Assembly (NCBI RefSeq): GCF_050908845.1
Contig: NZ_CP194171.1
Coordinates: 1,674,001 to 1,738,000, forward strand
Direction of reading: 5' to 3'
Origin: Marinobacterium_D sp050908845
GTDB taxonomy: Bacteria; Pseudomonadota; Gammaproteobacteria; Pseudomonadales; Balneatricaceae
Length of the DNA: 64,000 nucleotides
Shown: in pieces, positions 1 through 15,000 of the stretch
Position numbering within the stretch: the stretch's first letter is position 1
How the letters are laid out: every line of letters starts with the position of its first letter
Translations under genes and position numbers: made by a program
Notes under the pieces: model-generated
What the model saw: the letters and a program-made list of their open reading frames with translations, nothing else
Told to the model about the DNA's origin: nothing
Database searches by the model: none

Positions 1-3000
1 ACGCCGATGCGCTGGCTATTGCTGTCGGCCTGGCAGCGGGGGCGGGCGCCGATGCCTTCGCCCAGGTCACCGATCAGGCCGATGTGGAAGCCAGTGTTGG
101 CTCGGATGCCGTCATCGATCTGCCGGGCAGCGGAACCGTCGCGGTCACTGCAACCGGTCATAATTTCGCTACCGCCAATACCGATGGCGGTAGTGGCTCG
201 CTGTCGGTGTCCATTAACGTCATGTTGCCGACTGCCGAGATAGGCGGTGCGGTACTGGCCGAATTCGACGGTGAACTGGTTGACGATGACAGCGATGCCG
301 CCAGCCTGACGGTCACAGCCACCGGCGAGAACTACGCCCAGGCCGACGCTTCCATCACCAACATCAGTCTGCTGGGGGCAGGCTCCGGCGCCAAGGCGAT
401 CAGTAAGGTGACCAGCTCTGCCGATGTCAGCGCGGGTCTGGGTTCAAACGCTGAGGTCGCGGCCGGTACCGTTACCGTAGATGCACACCACATCGGGCAG
501 AAGAACCGGGCCGACTCCGAGGTTGACTCCGCTGGCGGTGCTCTGTTGGCCGCGGTAGCGATCGTTAACTCGATTGCTGAAGTCGGCGGCAGCGTAGTCG
601 CCTATATGGACGGCGATATCACCGAATCAGGTTCAGTGAGTGTGACCGCTGAGGGCCGCCATTATGCCAAGGCCGACACCGCCACTGCCGGGGGCGGCTT
701 GGTGGGTTACCAGGCCGCAGGCGCTAATGCCACAGTCACCAATACGGCTTCGGTAGAGGCGACTGCGGCCAGCGGTTCAAGCATTATCACCAGCGGCAGC
801 GTGGTGTTCGAAGCGGTCAGCGACAGCGATGCCCGTGCCGACTCCGATACCGTCACCGGCGGCCTGGTGGCCATCGGCGAAGGCAAGCCGGTTGCGAAGG
901 TGGGTGCTGATACCAAGGCAAATGCCAACATCGATATCAGCGGTTCGGATTCGATCCGTGTTGAAGCCATTGCCGCGAATACCGCTGAGGCGGTATCGAG
1001 TGCGGTGGCCGGTGGTCTGGTCGGCGTCAACGACTCCAACGCCTACGCTGAGATCACCAGTGACTCCGATACACTGGCACGGATCGGCTCCAATGCCGAT
1101 ATCGCCTCGCCGGACGCTGCGATTACCGTTCGTGCTACCTCAGATAACGATGCCATTGCCAAGACCGAAGCCACTACAGGCGGTCTGATTGCTGTGGGCA
1201 GCGCGACCCCTGTGTCTTATTCCAAGGGCTCTACCACGGCAGAACTGCTCGGTGATGTCCGGGTTGTGGACGGCCTCGATGAGCTTGCAGGTGCCAGCTC
1301 GATCACGGTACTGGCGCAGGGTAATGACGCCACCATTGCAAACGTCATCTCAACCGGTGGTGGCCTGGTCAGTGCATCGAGTTCTGATGCCAGCGCCAAC
1401 TCTCAGGGGGACACCGCAGCCAAGATCGCTGCCACTGGCCGTCATATCATCACCAGCGGTGATATCACCGTTACGGCACTGGGTGAGACCGATGCAGATG
1501 CCACCACCAAATCCTCCTCAGGCGGTGGCGTCAATATCAACACCTATGAGGGCAGCTCCACCGCCAATGTGGATGTTGATGTCACTGTTGGCGGTTCGGC
1601 ACTGATTCGCTCGACCGGCGGTCTGATTTCAATATCCGCACAGCACAACGTGCCCACAGTCCAAACCAGTGACGGCACATTTAATGCTGCCGATGACGTT
1701 AACAAGGTTGGCAGTGAATCAGAGACCATAACCTTCGCGCTTCCCCACGGCCTATCCACCAACGACACCGTTATCTATAACGCTCAAGGCGGCGGTGAAA
1801 TTGTGCTCAACGGCGCTAATGGCGATATCACTAGTCTGGTCGATGGTGAGACTTACACTATCGTGGTCGCTGATGAAGGTGAGGGCGACAATGCCAGCCA
1901 GATCCAGATTGGTGCCCAGTTTATAGCGGATGCTACCAGCGTCGACTTGGTCAACGACGTCATTATCTTCCCGGTAGCCCATAACCTGGTCGACGGAGCC
2001 ATCGTCAAGTTCTATAGCCAGACGGGCACCGGTATCGGGGGGCTTACAAACGGCGAGGATTACCGTGTTGTTGTCATCGACGACAACACCATCAAGCTGG
2101 CGGACGAGGATGCCCCGCTTGAGACCGAGACGGTCAATGCCAGCGACATCGACAGCGACTCGGTTAACGTTTCGCATGATTTTGAGGTCGGCGACGCTGT
2201 CACCTATCTGCCGGGCGGCTACGAGGCGACCTTCACCGCAAATACCGTAGATGTCTCCGTGGTCGAAGATGAGGGAGAGTACATCCCCAGCCGTGACGGC
2301 AGCGGCAACATCAACCACGACGCCGGCGCCAACAACATATACATAGGTACCAACCCGGATACCGGTACCGCAGCCTTCGCCGTCGGCGATCAGGTGATCT
2401 ACACCGTTGACTCACCGAAGTTCAGCACCTCGATGACTTTTATCCGTAATGGCGAGATAAACGATATAGCGATCGATTTTGTCCGTAACGGTTCGGAGGT
2501 CAGCATCATACGCCTTGACGGCGGCGACTGGCTGGAGGACGGCTTTGGCGCCAGCGCCAACGAAACCCTGGTTATAAGTGATGACAGCGACAATGACGCC
2601 AATGGCAGTTATGTCATCGCCGCAGCCACCGCTACCACCCTGACCCTGGCCAGCGGAAGCGGCGCAGATGGCATAGAGGCGACCATCGTCAACACCGAAC
2701 TGGAGTTCGATGGTGTCGAGACCTTCGAAGATATTGGCGTAGCTTACGTGCGAAACGGTAGCAATATCGAAATCGTGCGACTGGATGGTGGCAGCTGGCT
2801 GGATGATGGCTTTAACCAGCCCGGAGAGGCGCTGGTGATCTCCGGAAGTCCGGGAGCCAATGGCAGTTACGAGGTTGTCTCAGCCAGTGAAGATACCCTG
2901 ATCATCACCGACGGCATCGACTCCGTAGCCGACATTGAGGCCACGACCTTCAGCTCGCTGATGACCTTCGACGGCAACGATACCTTCAACGATATCGGCG

Positions 3001-6000
3001 TCAATTACGTCCGCGAAGGCAGTACCCTGGAGATCCATCGCACCGACGGCGGCAGCTGGGTCGATGACGGCTTCGATGTGACCGGAGCGATCCTGGTAAT
3101 CACCGACAGCGAAGGCGCAAACGGCAGCTATACCATTGATTCTGCCACCGACGCTGTACTGACCATCGCTGACGGCGTGGATAACATCAGCGATATCGCC
3201 GCCAATATCATCACCTCCGATATGACCTTTAACGGCACCTCGGTCGATGACCTGGATATAGACTTTATCCGTGACGGCGCCACCGTTGTGGTTACTCGCG
3301 ATGACGGTGGAGACTGGCTTACCGACGGCTTCACTAGTGGCGAAATGCTGGTCATCAGTGATGCCCTCGGTGCCAATGGCAGCTATCTGGTTTCTGATGC
3401 GACCAGTGATACCCTGACCCTGATCGACGGCATCGATGCTGTCGAGAACCTGGTTGCCAGTACCCTTATCGCTGACTTCAGCTTTGACTCCACCTCCGCT
3501 GCAGACGTGGAGGTAGACTACATTCGTGTCGGCACCAACCTTGAGATTGTCCGCCGCGACGGTGGCGACTGGCTGGCCGATGGTTTTGATATCGGCGCCG
3601 CCCTGCTCATCAGTGATAGCGGAGATGCCAACGGCAGCTATACGATTCTGGGCGTCACCAGCGACACTATTACTCTGGGTGATGGCGTTGACGCTGCCGC
3701 CAGCCTCGCCGCCAACATATTCGTCTCCGCAATGGACTTTGTCGCCAACGGCGGCGGCGATCAGATTACCCGTAACGACGGTCGAACCTGGGCCGACGAT
3801 GGCTTTGCCGATGGTGTTGAATTCACACTCACCGACGCCGGCGATTTCAACGGCACCTACACCATCAGTAGCGGTTCCGCTACAGGCACAATCACTCTCA
3901 CCAGCGCAACCTTCGCGGGTAATGGCAGTGCCGGTCTTGCCAGAGCCGATCGCGGCGAAGTGCAGGGGGATTTCGATCAGTACGACAAGATCACCCGCAA
4001 TGACGGCCGTAACTGGGTCGCTGATGGCTTCATCGTCGGCACCAGCTTCGATATCAGCGATGCGGGTGGCTTCGATGGCAGCTACACCGTCGCCAGCGTC
4101 GACGGCCTGACGCTTACCCTCACCACCACCACCTTCGGCGCCGATGGCGATGAAGCGGGCGCTACAGCCGATCGTGGCACTCAGCAGGGCGATTTCGCCC
4201 AGTTTGACCAGATCACACGCGATGACGGTCGTAATTGGGAGGACGACGGTTTTGTCGATGGCATGACCTTCGAACTGACCGATGCCGGCGCTTACAATGG
4301 CATCTACACCATCGCGAGTGGCGCCAGTGGCACGACCATCCGCCTGACTACAGCCAACGGCTTCGCTGACGGCAGCGAGACCGATGCAAGCGCCGATCGT
4401 GGTGAGCGCCAGGGCGACTTTATCCAGCCCGGTGGTGGTGACCGAATCACACTGGCCGGTGGCAAAACCTGGGACAGCGAGGGCTTCGCTAATGGCGACA
4501 CCCTCACCCTTAGCGATGCCGGGGTACGTAGCGGTAGCTACGTCATTGTCAGCGGTGCGGATACCGATACCATCGTGCTGGAAAGCAGCGGTGCTTTCAG
4601 CGATGGCGACGATACCGTGACAGTGTCGCGTGAGCCGGCGAATCCGGAAGATTTCCCGGCCGTGGGCGACTTCCTCCAGTCGATTCCGGGCGACCAGATT
4701 ACGCGCACCGACGGTCGCAGCTGGGCAGATGATGGCTTTACTGTCGGTACTGAGTTCACGCTTACCAACGCCGGGGCTTACAACGGCACCTACACCATAG
4801 ATAGTGTCAGTGGCGCCACCCTGACCCTGTCCAGCAGCGGTGGCTTTGTCGATGGTGTCGAGTCTGGCGCCACCGTCGAGCGTGACAACGGTACCGCCGA
4901 CTTCACCCCGGCCAGCGCCGGCGACCAGATCACGCGTAATGACGGCAAGACCTGGGCCGAATCAGGTTTCCTGGATGGTGACGAGTTCACCATCAGCAGC
5001 TCGGAAGACGGCAACAACGGTGTCTACACCATCCTCAGCGGAGCCAATACAGACACCATCCGCCTCACTGTCAGCGCGACCCTGAACGATGCAACCGACG
5101 GCTTCGTGGCCGCACAGGTCAATGAAGGTGAGCTCTCGCCACTGGTTAACGGTCGTATCTACCGCATCGCCACCGTTACTGACGGCGGCACCACTATCCA
5201 GCTGAAGCGTAATGATCTTCTGAATGACCTGGCCGTCGACTTCGTACGTAACGGTAGCTCCATCAGTATCGTGCGCCTCGATGGTGGCAGCTGGACTGAC
5301 GACGGCTTCGGCGCTGACAGCAGCGAGCGGTTGATCATCACCGACAGTGGCGATGCCAGTACTAATGGCACTTATGTCATCGCTTCGGCTACGGACACTA
5401 CACTGGTGCTGACCAGCGGCGAAGATTCGCTCAGCAATATCGACGCCACCATCTTCAACGCCTCGATGACCTTCACGAATGATGGCGCTGGTAACAATAA
5501 TGACAGAATCACCCGCAATGACGGTAGAACTTGGGCCCAGGATGGCTTCACTAATGGCACAACCTTCACCATCACCAATGCAGGTTCTCGTAACGGAACC
5601 TATACCATCCTGAGTGGGGCTAGTGGCAGCACTATCACTCTGACTGCAGATAACGGCTTCACCAGTGGAACTGACGGTTACGTGACAGCTGACAGGGGGA
5701 ATATAACTGCTGACTTTGATCAGCCAGTCATCGCCCTGGCACCGGTTGCCGACTCCGAAACACTCCAGTCACTGCAGAAAGTTGAGGATCAGAACCTGCC
5801 GCTGCTGGAAGCAGGCCGCACCTACTATGTAACGAACACGGACGGCGGTAACAGCTTCGGTTTGGCACTTACCCTTCAGGACGCACTGGATGGCATTGCC
5901 ATCACCCTGAACCCGGATAGCCTCACTGGTGGCCCGCACACCTTTGTCGTGCAGGGAGTGGATTTCACCTCTGTAGGCAGTGGTGCCAAGGCCGTGGTTA

Positions 6001-9000
6001 TGGATATCAGCGACGGCTCGGGCACCCAGAGCTTTGACCTCAAGAGCGCCGGTAACTTTGTTGGCGCGCCTTCGGGTGATCGCACTATCACCGCCTCCGC
6101 CTCTGGTGGTGGTGGCGGCTTTATTGATGTGCAGTCCGCCAACGGTACCACCGATGTGCTGATCGAGGGCCGACTGACCGTTGAGGCTGGTGCCGATGGG
6201 GACACGCTGACGCTGATTGAAGGTAACCGCGTCGAGCTCTTTACCGACATCCGCGGCGCTACCAAGGCGATCTCCGCCAACTCAGGGGGAGGCTTCGTCT
6301 CCGTCGGTGACGCTAACGCTGAGGCTGAGATCGATGTCGATAGCACCATCGACCTCGGTGAGTACACCAGCATCCTGGCGACTGGTCTGGTTCCGACTGT
6401 ACCAAACGGCAGTGACCCGGATGCCGGCGATGTATTTGTACATGGCCGAATCGAGGTTTCCGGCGATGCCTACGCTTCGACTAACTCCGGTGGCCTGGGG
6501 GCCGGTGTAGACTCCGTTGCCACCGCCAAGATCGGCTTCTATAACGACATTAACCTCGATGGCCGCATCCAGGCCGTCAAGTCGCTGGATATCAGCGGCG
6601 AGTCGGATGTTACCGGCGACACCAATGCCCAGGCTAAGGCGGTAGGCCTCGGCGCTGACTCCGATGCCAACGACAGCAGCGGCAAGGGTGTGCGCATTGG
6701 CGTTCATCGCAGTGTCAACGATGACCTGGGTCAGAGCACTGCCGGCGCACTGACCGAGATTACGCTTGAGGATGGCGCCAGGCTGTTTGGCGGTACCGTG
6801 GTGGTGGATGCGGTTAACATTATCGACGCCCGCGCCGATTCACGCTCCCGTGCATCCGCCCTCGGTGCCGATTCTGATGCCCGCGGTGATATCACCCTGC
6901 GCGGTTCGGCCCGTGTGATCCTAGACACCGGCTCAGAAATTACCGGCAACGCCTCCGTGCTGCTGCAGGCCCGCTACGACGACCTGGATCTTTATGCCGA
7001 TCCGTTCGGTAAGACCAGCGGTGTAGGTGGCGACACCGATTCCACGGCTCGAATCGATATCGACACCGAATCGAAGGTCGTTGGCCGCGATGAATCCATC
7101 ATCCGCACAGCACGCCTTGATGTGGATGCCCTGGTGGATATTAAGCGCTTCGACCGCGACCCGACCCGCGATGGCGCCTGGCTTGATACTGGTAATACTT
7201 ACCGCAATGGTAATGAGAACTTCGAGCGTGAGATCTTCTGGGAGTCCACCGTCATCATGCTCGGCGAGCCGAACCCGATACTGGTGGTCGATGAAACCGG
7301 CAAAATTATCCAGCTTGAGAACATCGAGTTCCTTGGCGAGAACCAGGACAAGGAGATCGGTGACACCCTGACCGGCAGCATCGAGCTTGCGGATATCCTC
7401 TACGATACGACCGGCAGTGCTGAATTCCACGCGACCTACAAGAGCGAGCTGGGCAACCTGGATGGGAGCGGTGATGGCTCCCAGGTACCGCCGCTCAGCT
7501 ACATCTGGGGTAACGCCGGCCTGTTCGAGATTCAACGTACCTGGGACTCCGTCTACATTGAGAACAACAGCGCGCTGGACCTGATTGTCAATCGCATCGA
7601 TGTGGTCCTCGACGGCAGTGAGATCGAGGGCGGCTTCGATCCGGCGGACATCGAGATCCGTGCCGATCGCGTACCCGGCCCGGTCGACAGTCCGGCCAAC
7701 GGCATCACGCTCGGTAATGAGACTGCCGACTCCGGCAGTACCTTCGAGTTTGATGTGCTGCACAACTGGGTGCGTACCACCATCGATATTCTCAACCTGC
7801 AGCCGGATGAGATTACCTCGTCCAATATTTCACTGGATGGCTGGATCGAGAACCCGATCGGTATTACCACCGTGCTTAACGAGCGTGGCAGTATCCTTTC
7901 CGACGCCGATCGCGAGGTCATCCGCACCAACGAGATCTACCTCGATGCCATCGGCGGCTCCATCGGCACCGTCAACGACATAGATACCAAGGTCGGCGCT
8001 GCCGGTGATGAGAACGAGGTCAACGCTATTGGACGTATCCCGATAGCTGTCGAGCTGGTGCGCTTCCGTGATGCCTCAGATGCCGGGATTAACCCGGAAA
8101 TAACTCCGTCCATGGACCCGAACGAACTGTTCGTGCCGGTGATAGAGGTTGAAGCGACCATCGATGTTGTCCTCGATCTGCATTATCTCGATGCCGCCGA
8201 CGGCACCCAGGGGGGGGATTTCTCTCAGGATGCGGTTATCGGCGCGATCCTCGCCGGGGATGATGTTTCGATCATCGTCAACGACATGCGCGAGGTGATC
8301 GACGAGGGTGATGTTCCGGGCCTGACCGTCGCCGACCGCGGTCATACAGAAGATTTGCGCCTGGTCGAAAACCACTTCCGTCCCGATGGCACCGGTCCTG
8401 CCTACGACAATATCCTGCGTGCCACCAACCAGGCCATCGATCTGACAGATGGTACGCTCGCGGATTACGGCATCTACGAGATCGACTCCAACTGGATCTT
8501 CACCGAGGTCCGTGCCGGCGATGACATAGACATAGGACATGTCAGCACCAGCGACACTTACACGGGTAACGAGAACCGTACCTACGCCACCACAGGCATT
8601 GGCGGTGAGCAATATGGTGCGGCTGTACTGGTTGAAGATCCGGATACCACCGTCAACTTCGACATCGTACTTGATGTCGACTGGGTCGACGGTTCAGTCG
8701 CTGACGAGGAGATCGAACAGATCTTCCTGACCACCAACGGTGACATCCTCGCGCGCGAAATCGAGGGCGATATGCGGGTAGGCCGCATCGATTCCACCGC
8801 TGGAGATGTTGAACTGCGCTCCGGTGAGCTGATTCTCGATGCCGACAGCCGTACTGGTGTTGATGCCAGCGGTATCAATATCCTCCTCGCCAGCGGCATC
8901 AACGCGGTTCCGGGCCAGACCCCGGCCAGCACTGAAGGCGGCATTGGCCGGGAGCTCGACTACCTCGAAATCAATGTCGACCGCACCGATAGCAATCAGG

Positions 9001-12000
9001 GGGCGCTGTTTGCCTTCGATACCAGCGGCGATGTGATCAACGGTGGCATCTTTATCGATGAGTTGGACGGTGACCTGCGCATAGGCACAGTACACAGCCT
9101 CGAAAACATCGCCATGCGTACCGTCGATGGATCGATTCTTGACGCCGGTCGCAGCGGCGAGACCAACGCCAATGGCGTTGTTGTCACCCAGGCCGGTGAA
9201 GGCTTGGAAGACGCCGACGTCATGGGGCAGTCCATCGATCTGGACGCCAATGGTACCGGCGCCAGCATCGGTACCTTCAGTAACGATCTGGAGATCGATT
9301 CACGCCGCGGTTCCGATACGGCAGGGCTGGAGGCCGGCGGTGACGATGTCGGCCTTGAGGCGACAGAGAATATCTATCTGTCAGAAGTCGACGCTGAACT
9401 GCGCCTGGTACTGGCTCATGCCTATGAGGGCGATATCCGCCTGACTGTTTTTGATAGCAATCAGCTTGATGAACACTTCCTGTTGATCCACAGTGGTGCC
9501 GCCCGTTTCGCCGAGAGCAGCGCCCGCCAGGGACACCCGGATGCTGAGCGCATTGTGCTTCACGGTCAGATCTTCGCTGAGAAAGGCGCCGTCAAACTGA
9601 TCGTCGGTGACAACATCGCCACTGATTCCAACAGCGAGATCATCGCCGCCGAGGATATCGATATCCTTGGGGATGCGAACGCGGTTAACGGCAATCTGTT
9701 TGCCAACGACCCGGACCCCACCTACGGCACAACCATTGTGCTGCGCGGCATGCTTATCGCTGGTGCAGTGCTGACTACTCCAGGCAGTAAGCAGGGTGGA
9801 AACCCGGTCGGCGTGGCAGTGCCCTATGGCGATGCGCCGCAGTACATCACCGAGATCTTTGGCCACAATGATGTCGACCTGATTCAGTTCGGCGATGCCA
9901 GCGGCGTTGGCGGTGGAGACTTCCAGGGCTCAGACGGTTACATCTTCCTTGGCTCAAAAACTCGCGCCTACGGCACCCAGGTGGCACCGGTGTTTGCCGA
10001 TGGCGATCACCTCTCCGCCGACGTGGACGCCAACGTACTCGATGAAGACCGCTTCATTGTCTACTACCTGCAGGATAGCGATACCCAGACAGGCCCCAAT
10101 GTCACCACCTCGGCCGAGCATACACTGACGCTCGACGGTCAGTCAGATAGCGACAGCTACGAGGTCTACACCCTCGGCTCCAACGGCAATGACACCCGCA
10201 ACTACGTGATCAACGTGCTCGATACGGGCGCAGAGAACAACGGTGTCGATACCCTGACCATCTACGGTCTGGATAATCCCGACGGTGACGGCCTGCAGGG
10301 CGCTGGCGACCCGCAACAGGGCCAGCCATACCCGACCGACGATATCTTCCTGCTCCGCGCCGCGGCCTTCCTGCCAAGCGAAGAGGGTGATGAAACGCCG
10401 GAGGCCACCGCTGATCGTGCCGGTTACGTTGCCCTGCTGCACGGCAACCTGGACGAGTACGAGGATGTGGTGCAGAACAATGAAACCTCCGATGAGGTTC
10501 AGCGCATCAACTACGACACCGGTATCAACGGCCGCCTGCTGGTCGAGGGTCGTGGCGGTAATGACGCCTTCTTTACTGACGACACCACCGTTATTACCAC
10601 CCTGGATGGCGGCTCCGGTAACGACAGTTTCCAGATCGGCCAGATCTTTGGGGCCAACCGAAACGAGGCGATGGGTAACCTGCTGCCGCAGGATGTGTTC
10701 CCTGAACTGGTCGCTACGACCCGTGGCTGGCTGTCACCGGGTTCATCCTCACCGCTGGTGGCCCAGGGCGGTACCGGCAATGACGAGTTCCGTGTCTACT
10801 CAAACCAGGCCGAACTGCGCCTGGAAGGCGATGATGACAACGACCTGTTTATCGTTCGCGCCTTTGCCCTGGCGGCTACCGCCGACTTTGACTGGAACGG
10901 CGATGGCGCAACTAACCAGGACGACCTGGATGACGGTGTAGCGGTGCTCACCGCTCTGGCCCGAATCCAGCGCGGTCTTCCAGAGATCGACAACCCCGGC
11001 AGTGCCCTCGATGATCTGGATCTCAACGATCCGACCATCATGAGTACCGATGACGCCATCGACGCGCTAGTACTCGAGTCTGTGTTCGGTACCGGCGGTG
11101 CCAGTGATACGTACAAGGCTGCTTTGAAGGCCAAGCTCAGCACCGGCTTCGATGTTAACGATGACGGCGGTATCAACTTCCTTGATCTGCTGCTGACAGA
11201 GACCACCACCGACGATGTTATCCTGCTTGATGATGAGGGCGTGGCCGCGCCGCAGATCGGTCTTGGCTTCTCCGTTGCTCAGGCGCCGGATATCCGTGCC
11301 GGTGGCGGTCAGGATGAGGTGCGCTACAACATCAACGCACCGGTCTCCGTCGAGGGCGGTACCGGCTTCGACAAGCTGGTGATCCTGGGTACCGAATTCG
11401 CCGATGATATTGTCATCACCGATAAGGGGATCTTCGGTGCCGGCCTTAACGTGCGCTTCTCAACCATTGAGGTGCTGGAAGTGGACGGCCTGGAGGGCGA
11501 CGACGAGTTCTTCGTTCAGTCCACCGCCTTCGGTGTTTCCTACCGGGTAATAGGCGGCCTTGGTTCAGATACGATCAACGTTACCGGTGACGTCAATGAA
11601 GATATCGTCACCCGCGAACTTGAAGGTGTCTCCGGCACCGTCAACCATCTCGTCTCCTCGGACGATGTGCTCTACGACGGTCTGGTGGTCGATGGCTTCG
11701 ATTACAACGTCTCTACCGCCGATGAAGGCCTCGTGGTTATCAGTGAAGAGGATGAGGACGCGCCGACCTTCGGCCGCACCGTGGTTCGTGAACAGGCCGA
11801 GGAGGAAGATCAGTTCGCCGACTTCTACACTGTGCGCCTGTCGCAGGAACTTGAGGGTGATGAGGTCGTCTACGTAACTGTATCGGCCGCGTTGTCTCCG
11901 CAGGAGGAGCGCACCATCAATCCGTTGACCGGGCTGCCCTACGACCTCAACCCGGATCCGCTTGATGATGCGCTGGGCGACAGTATCTGGCTATCTACCG

Positions 12001-15000
12001 TTGCTCCCTTGGATCTGTTGGATCCGTTTGACATGGTGACCAACAGTGACTTCCAGCGCACGGTAATCATCAACGGCATTCCGACCCAGATCAACAACCG
12101 CTCTGTGGTCCTGACCTTCGATGCGAGCAACTGGGATCAGGAGCAGAAGGTCTACGTCTTTGCGCCGGATGACCTGCGCTCCGAAGGCGACCGTATCGTC
12201 GTCATCCAGCACAGTGTTATCTCCGATGTGGAGATCTACGATGCCGCCGATGTGCGCAATGTTGAGGTGGAGGTCTACGACAACGACACCCCGGGAGTCT
12301 ACATCACCGAGGTGGACGCTGATGGTGAGGACGACGGTCAGACCATCGTGATTGAGGGTGACAGTGATACCAAGCTTGGCGACGAGATCCAGATCGAACT
12401 CGCCAAGGCCACCACGGGCACTGTGGTTGTCGATATTGTATTGAACGACTTCGCCGACAAGGCGATCCAGTTCACCAACATCGACAGTGACAGCCGTCTC
12501 ACGCTGTTGACCGGTGCCCTGGGCGATGACGATGGCCCGATTCAGATCGCCGGTGCGGACACGCCAGACGACACTTCGGACGATAAGTTTATTGTCGCCC
12601 GGGCTACCTTCGACAGCAGTAACTGGAGTGATGCCATCAGCGTCGGTATCGACGCGCGCGATGATTTCGTCCGCGAAGACGTGCAGATCGCCGTTATCGA
12701 CTTCCAGCGTAGTGAACTGACCACCGATGCTGACTACATCTTCCCGAACCTGCGTTCCGGCCTGCAACTGCTGGACGTTGAGGTCTGGGATAACGAAACC
12801 GCTGGCGCGGTGGTACTGGAGAGCGGCGGCAGCACTCAATTGATCCGTGATATCCCGGCCGGCAGTGGTAAGACTGACGATTACGACATCCGCCTGACCA
12901 AGGCTCCGAGCGACAGCGTCGATATCGCCGTACTCACCGACGGCCTGGCCGATGTGGTCGAGATCGGCGGATTGGCGGTTACACCCGAGGACTACGCGGT
13001 CATCGGCGGCGAGCAGGTCAACCAGATGTTCAATGGTTCGCTGATCTTCGGCACCGACGACGATGGCAACCTGACCCTGACTCGCGGCACCGACTCTGAC
13101 TTCGGCAGCTTTATCGACGAGGGCTTCTACGGCGCCAGCCTGGCGGAACAGGAACGCTACACCGGCGTCCTGAATTTCGAGGACAACGGTACGAACCTGA
13201 CTTTGACAGCTGATGGGGCTGACTTTGATTCGCTTGGCTTCATAGCAGGTCAGCAGCTGCGTATCGACGCTACCGGCGCCGGCGGCTTCTCGGCCAACAA
13301 CGCCGACTTTGAGATCCAGGCTGTCAGTGGTGACACCATCATCCTGACCGCTCTGCTCTCAGACGGGGACTGGGCAGAAACCGGCCTGACACCGGATGAT
13401 GTGGTACTCAGTGAGCTGGTGCCTGTTGCAGGCCAGACTATCCGTCTGGGTGGAAGCCAGGTCATTGCGGACGAGCTCTACTCCGATGTGGTCACCTTTG
13501 CTGATGACGGCACTAACCTGACGATTTCGCGCGACGCGGGCGACTTCAGCGCGGATGGCTTTGCCGCCGGCCAGACTATCCAGATCACCGCGACCGCGAC
13601 GGATGGCTTCGACGGCAATAACGGCATTTACGAGATCCTTTCGGTCAGCGCCACAGAGATTGTGCTTACCGCACTGGTTGCTGATGGCAACTGGGCCGCC
13701 GCAGGTCAGACTACTGATGCGACCACCATCGACCAGGTAGTGAGCAACGATGGCGATTACCAGATCGCTTCGCTCTCGGCTGATGGCAGTGTGATGACGC
13801 TGACTGCAACCGGCAGCTGGACAGCCAGCGGCGCATCCATCGCCCCGGCGGTACTTGCCGATGTCAGCAACGCCTTCCTGCTCGAAGGCACGGTAGTCTG
13901 GGGTGAAGAAACCGACGCCAAGAGCTTCCCGGGTGAGTTCCTCGATCTGCAGCTTAGCGGCGGCCAGCGTGGTTGGCTGGAGCCCGGTTTCCTTGAGGGC
14001 ATGTGGGTACGGATCTCCGACACCAGTGGCGTTAACCCTGATATCGAGGCCAAGATCCAGCTGATCCGCGGCGATAACGACAGCCAGGATGCCAAACTGC
14101 AGCTGATCCATGTTGGTGGTACAGGCGGATTGCTGAGTGGTTCTTGGCTGGGTGCCGCTGGCAGCCACGAAGTTTCGGTGGTGCGTATCGGCGCGACAGT
14201 GACCTTCACCACCACTAATTATCATGAACTGCAGAACGTGGTGCTGGAAGCGGACGATGACTATATCGTGCCGCCGACCCGGGACGGCGTGAAGATCTTC
14301 CCGGTATCCACCCATCTGCTTTCCAAGCTGCGCGGCCCGCTGGCGGTGGAGGGCGGCCCGACCGGTGCTGACCGCTCGCTGAGCAACGGCGTCAAGCTGC
14401 CGGGCGAGACGGACGCCTTCCTGATCGCTATCGGTGCCCAGCCGCCGGAGAGCCAGCAGATCGATGTGCTGAATATCTTCAACGACTCCAGCCAGGCGGA
14501 TGGCGTCGGCAGCATGACCGAGACCACCCTGCGTGGCTTCGGCATGGCCGATGACCTGAACCTGGGTGTGATCAGCGGCCCGACCTTCGGTGAAACCGGA
14601 TCCTACTTCGGGCTGCTGAACTTCAGCGATGATGGCACCAACCTCACCGTCAGCCAGGCCACCATCGATTTCAATCTGCGCTTTGATGTGGGTGACACCA
14701 TCGGTATCAACGCCGATGACGGTGATGGCTTCGATGTCAATAATGGCACCTACACCATCCTGGCAATCTCCGAAGATGGCACGACCCTGACGCTGGATAC
14801 GGAGGGAAGCTGGGTTGCTGAAGGCGACACCATCGAGTTCGTTGAGATCAACGCCGAACTTGTGGTGGCCGGCGGCATCAGCTTCGGCAAGGTCAACTTC
14901 GGCGCCGGCGGTTTCGGTACCGCGGCGATCCAGAGCACCATCGAGGTATTCAACCTGCTGCTGGGTGAGGGTAACGACTTCCTTGATGTCAGCGGCACAC

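Noticed and set aside
2463..5740. Regular spacing considered as a CRISPR or DNA-level tandem array
   Set aside because: The periods are multiples of three, the copies conserve protein motifs rather than exact bases, and the frame is open throughout.
11991..14315. Long minus-strand frames (282 and 318 codons) opposite the giant gene
   Set aside because: They are antisense shadows created by the biased third-position GC of the repeats. They have no ribosome site, no domain, and the plus frame is clearly coding through both.
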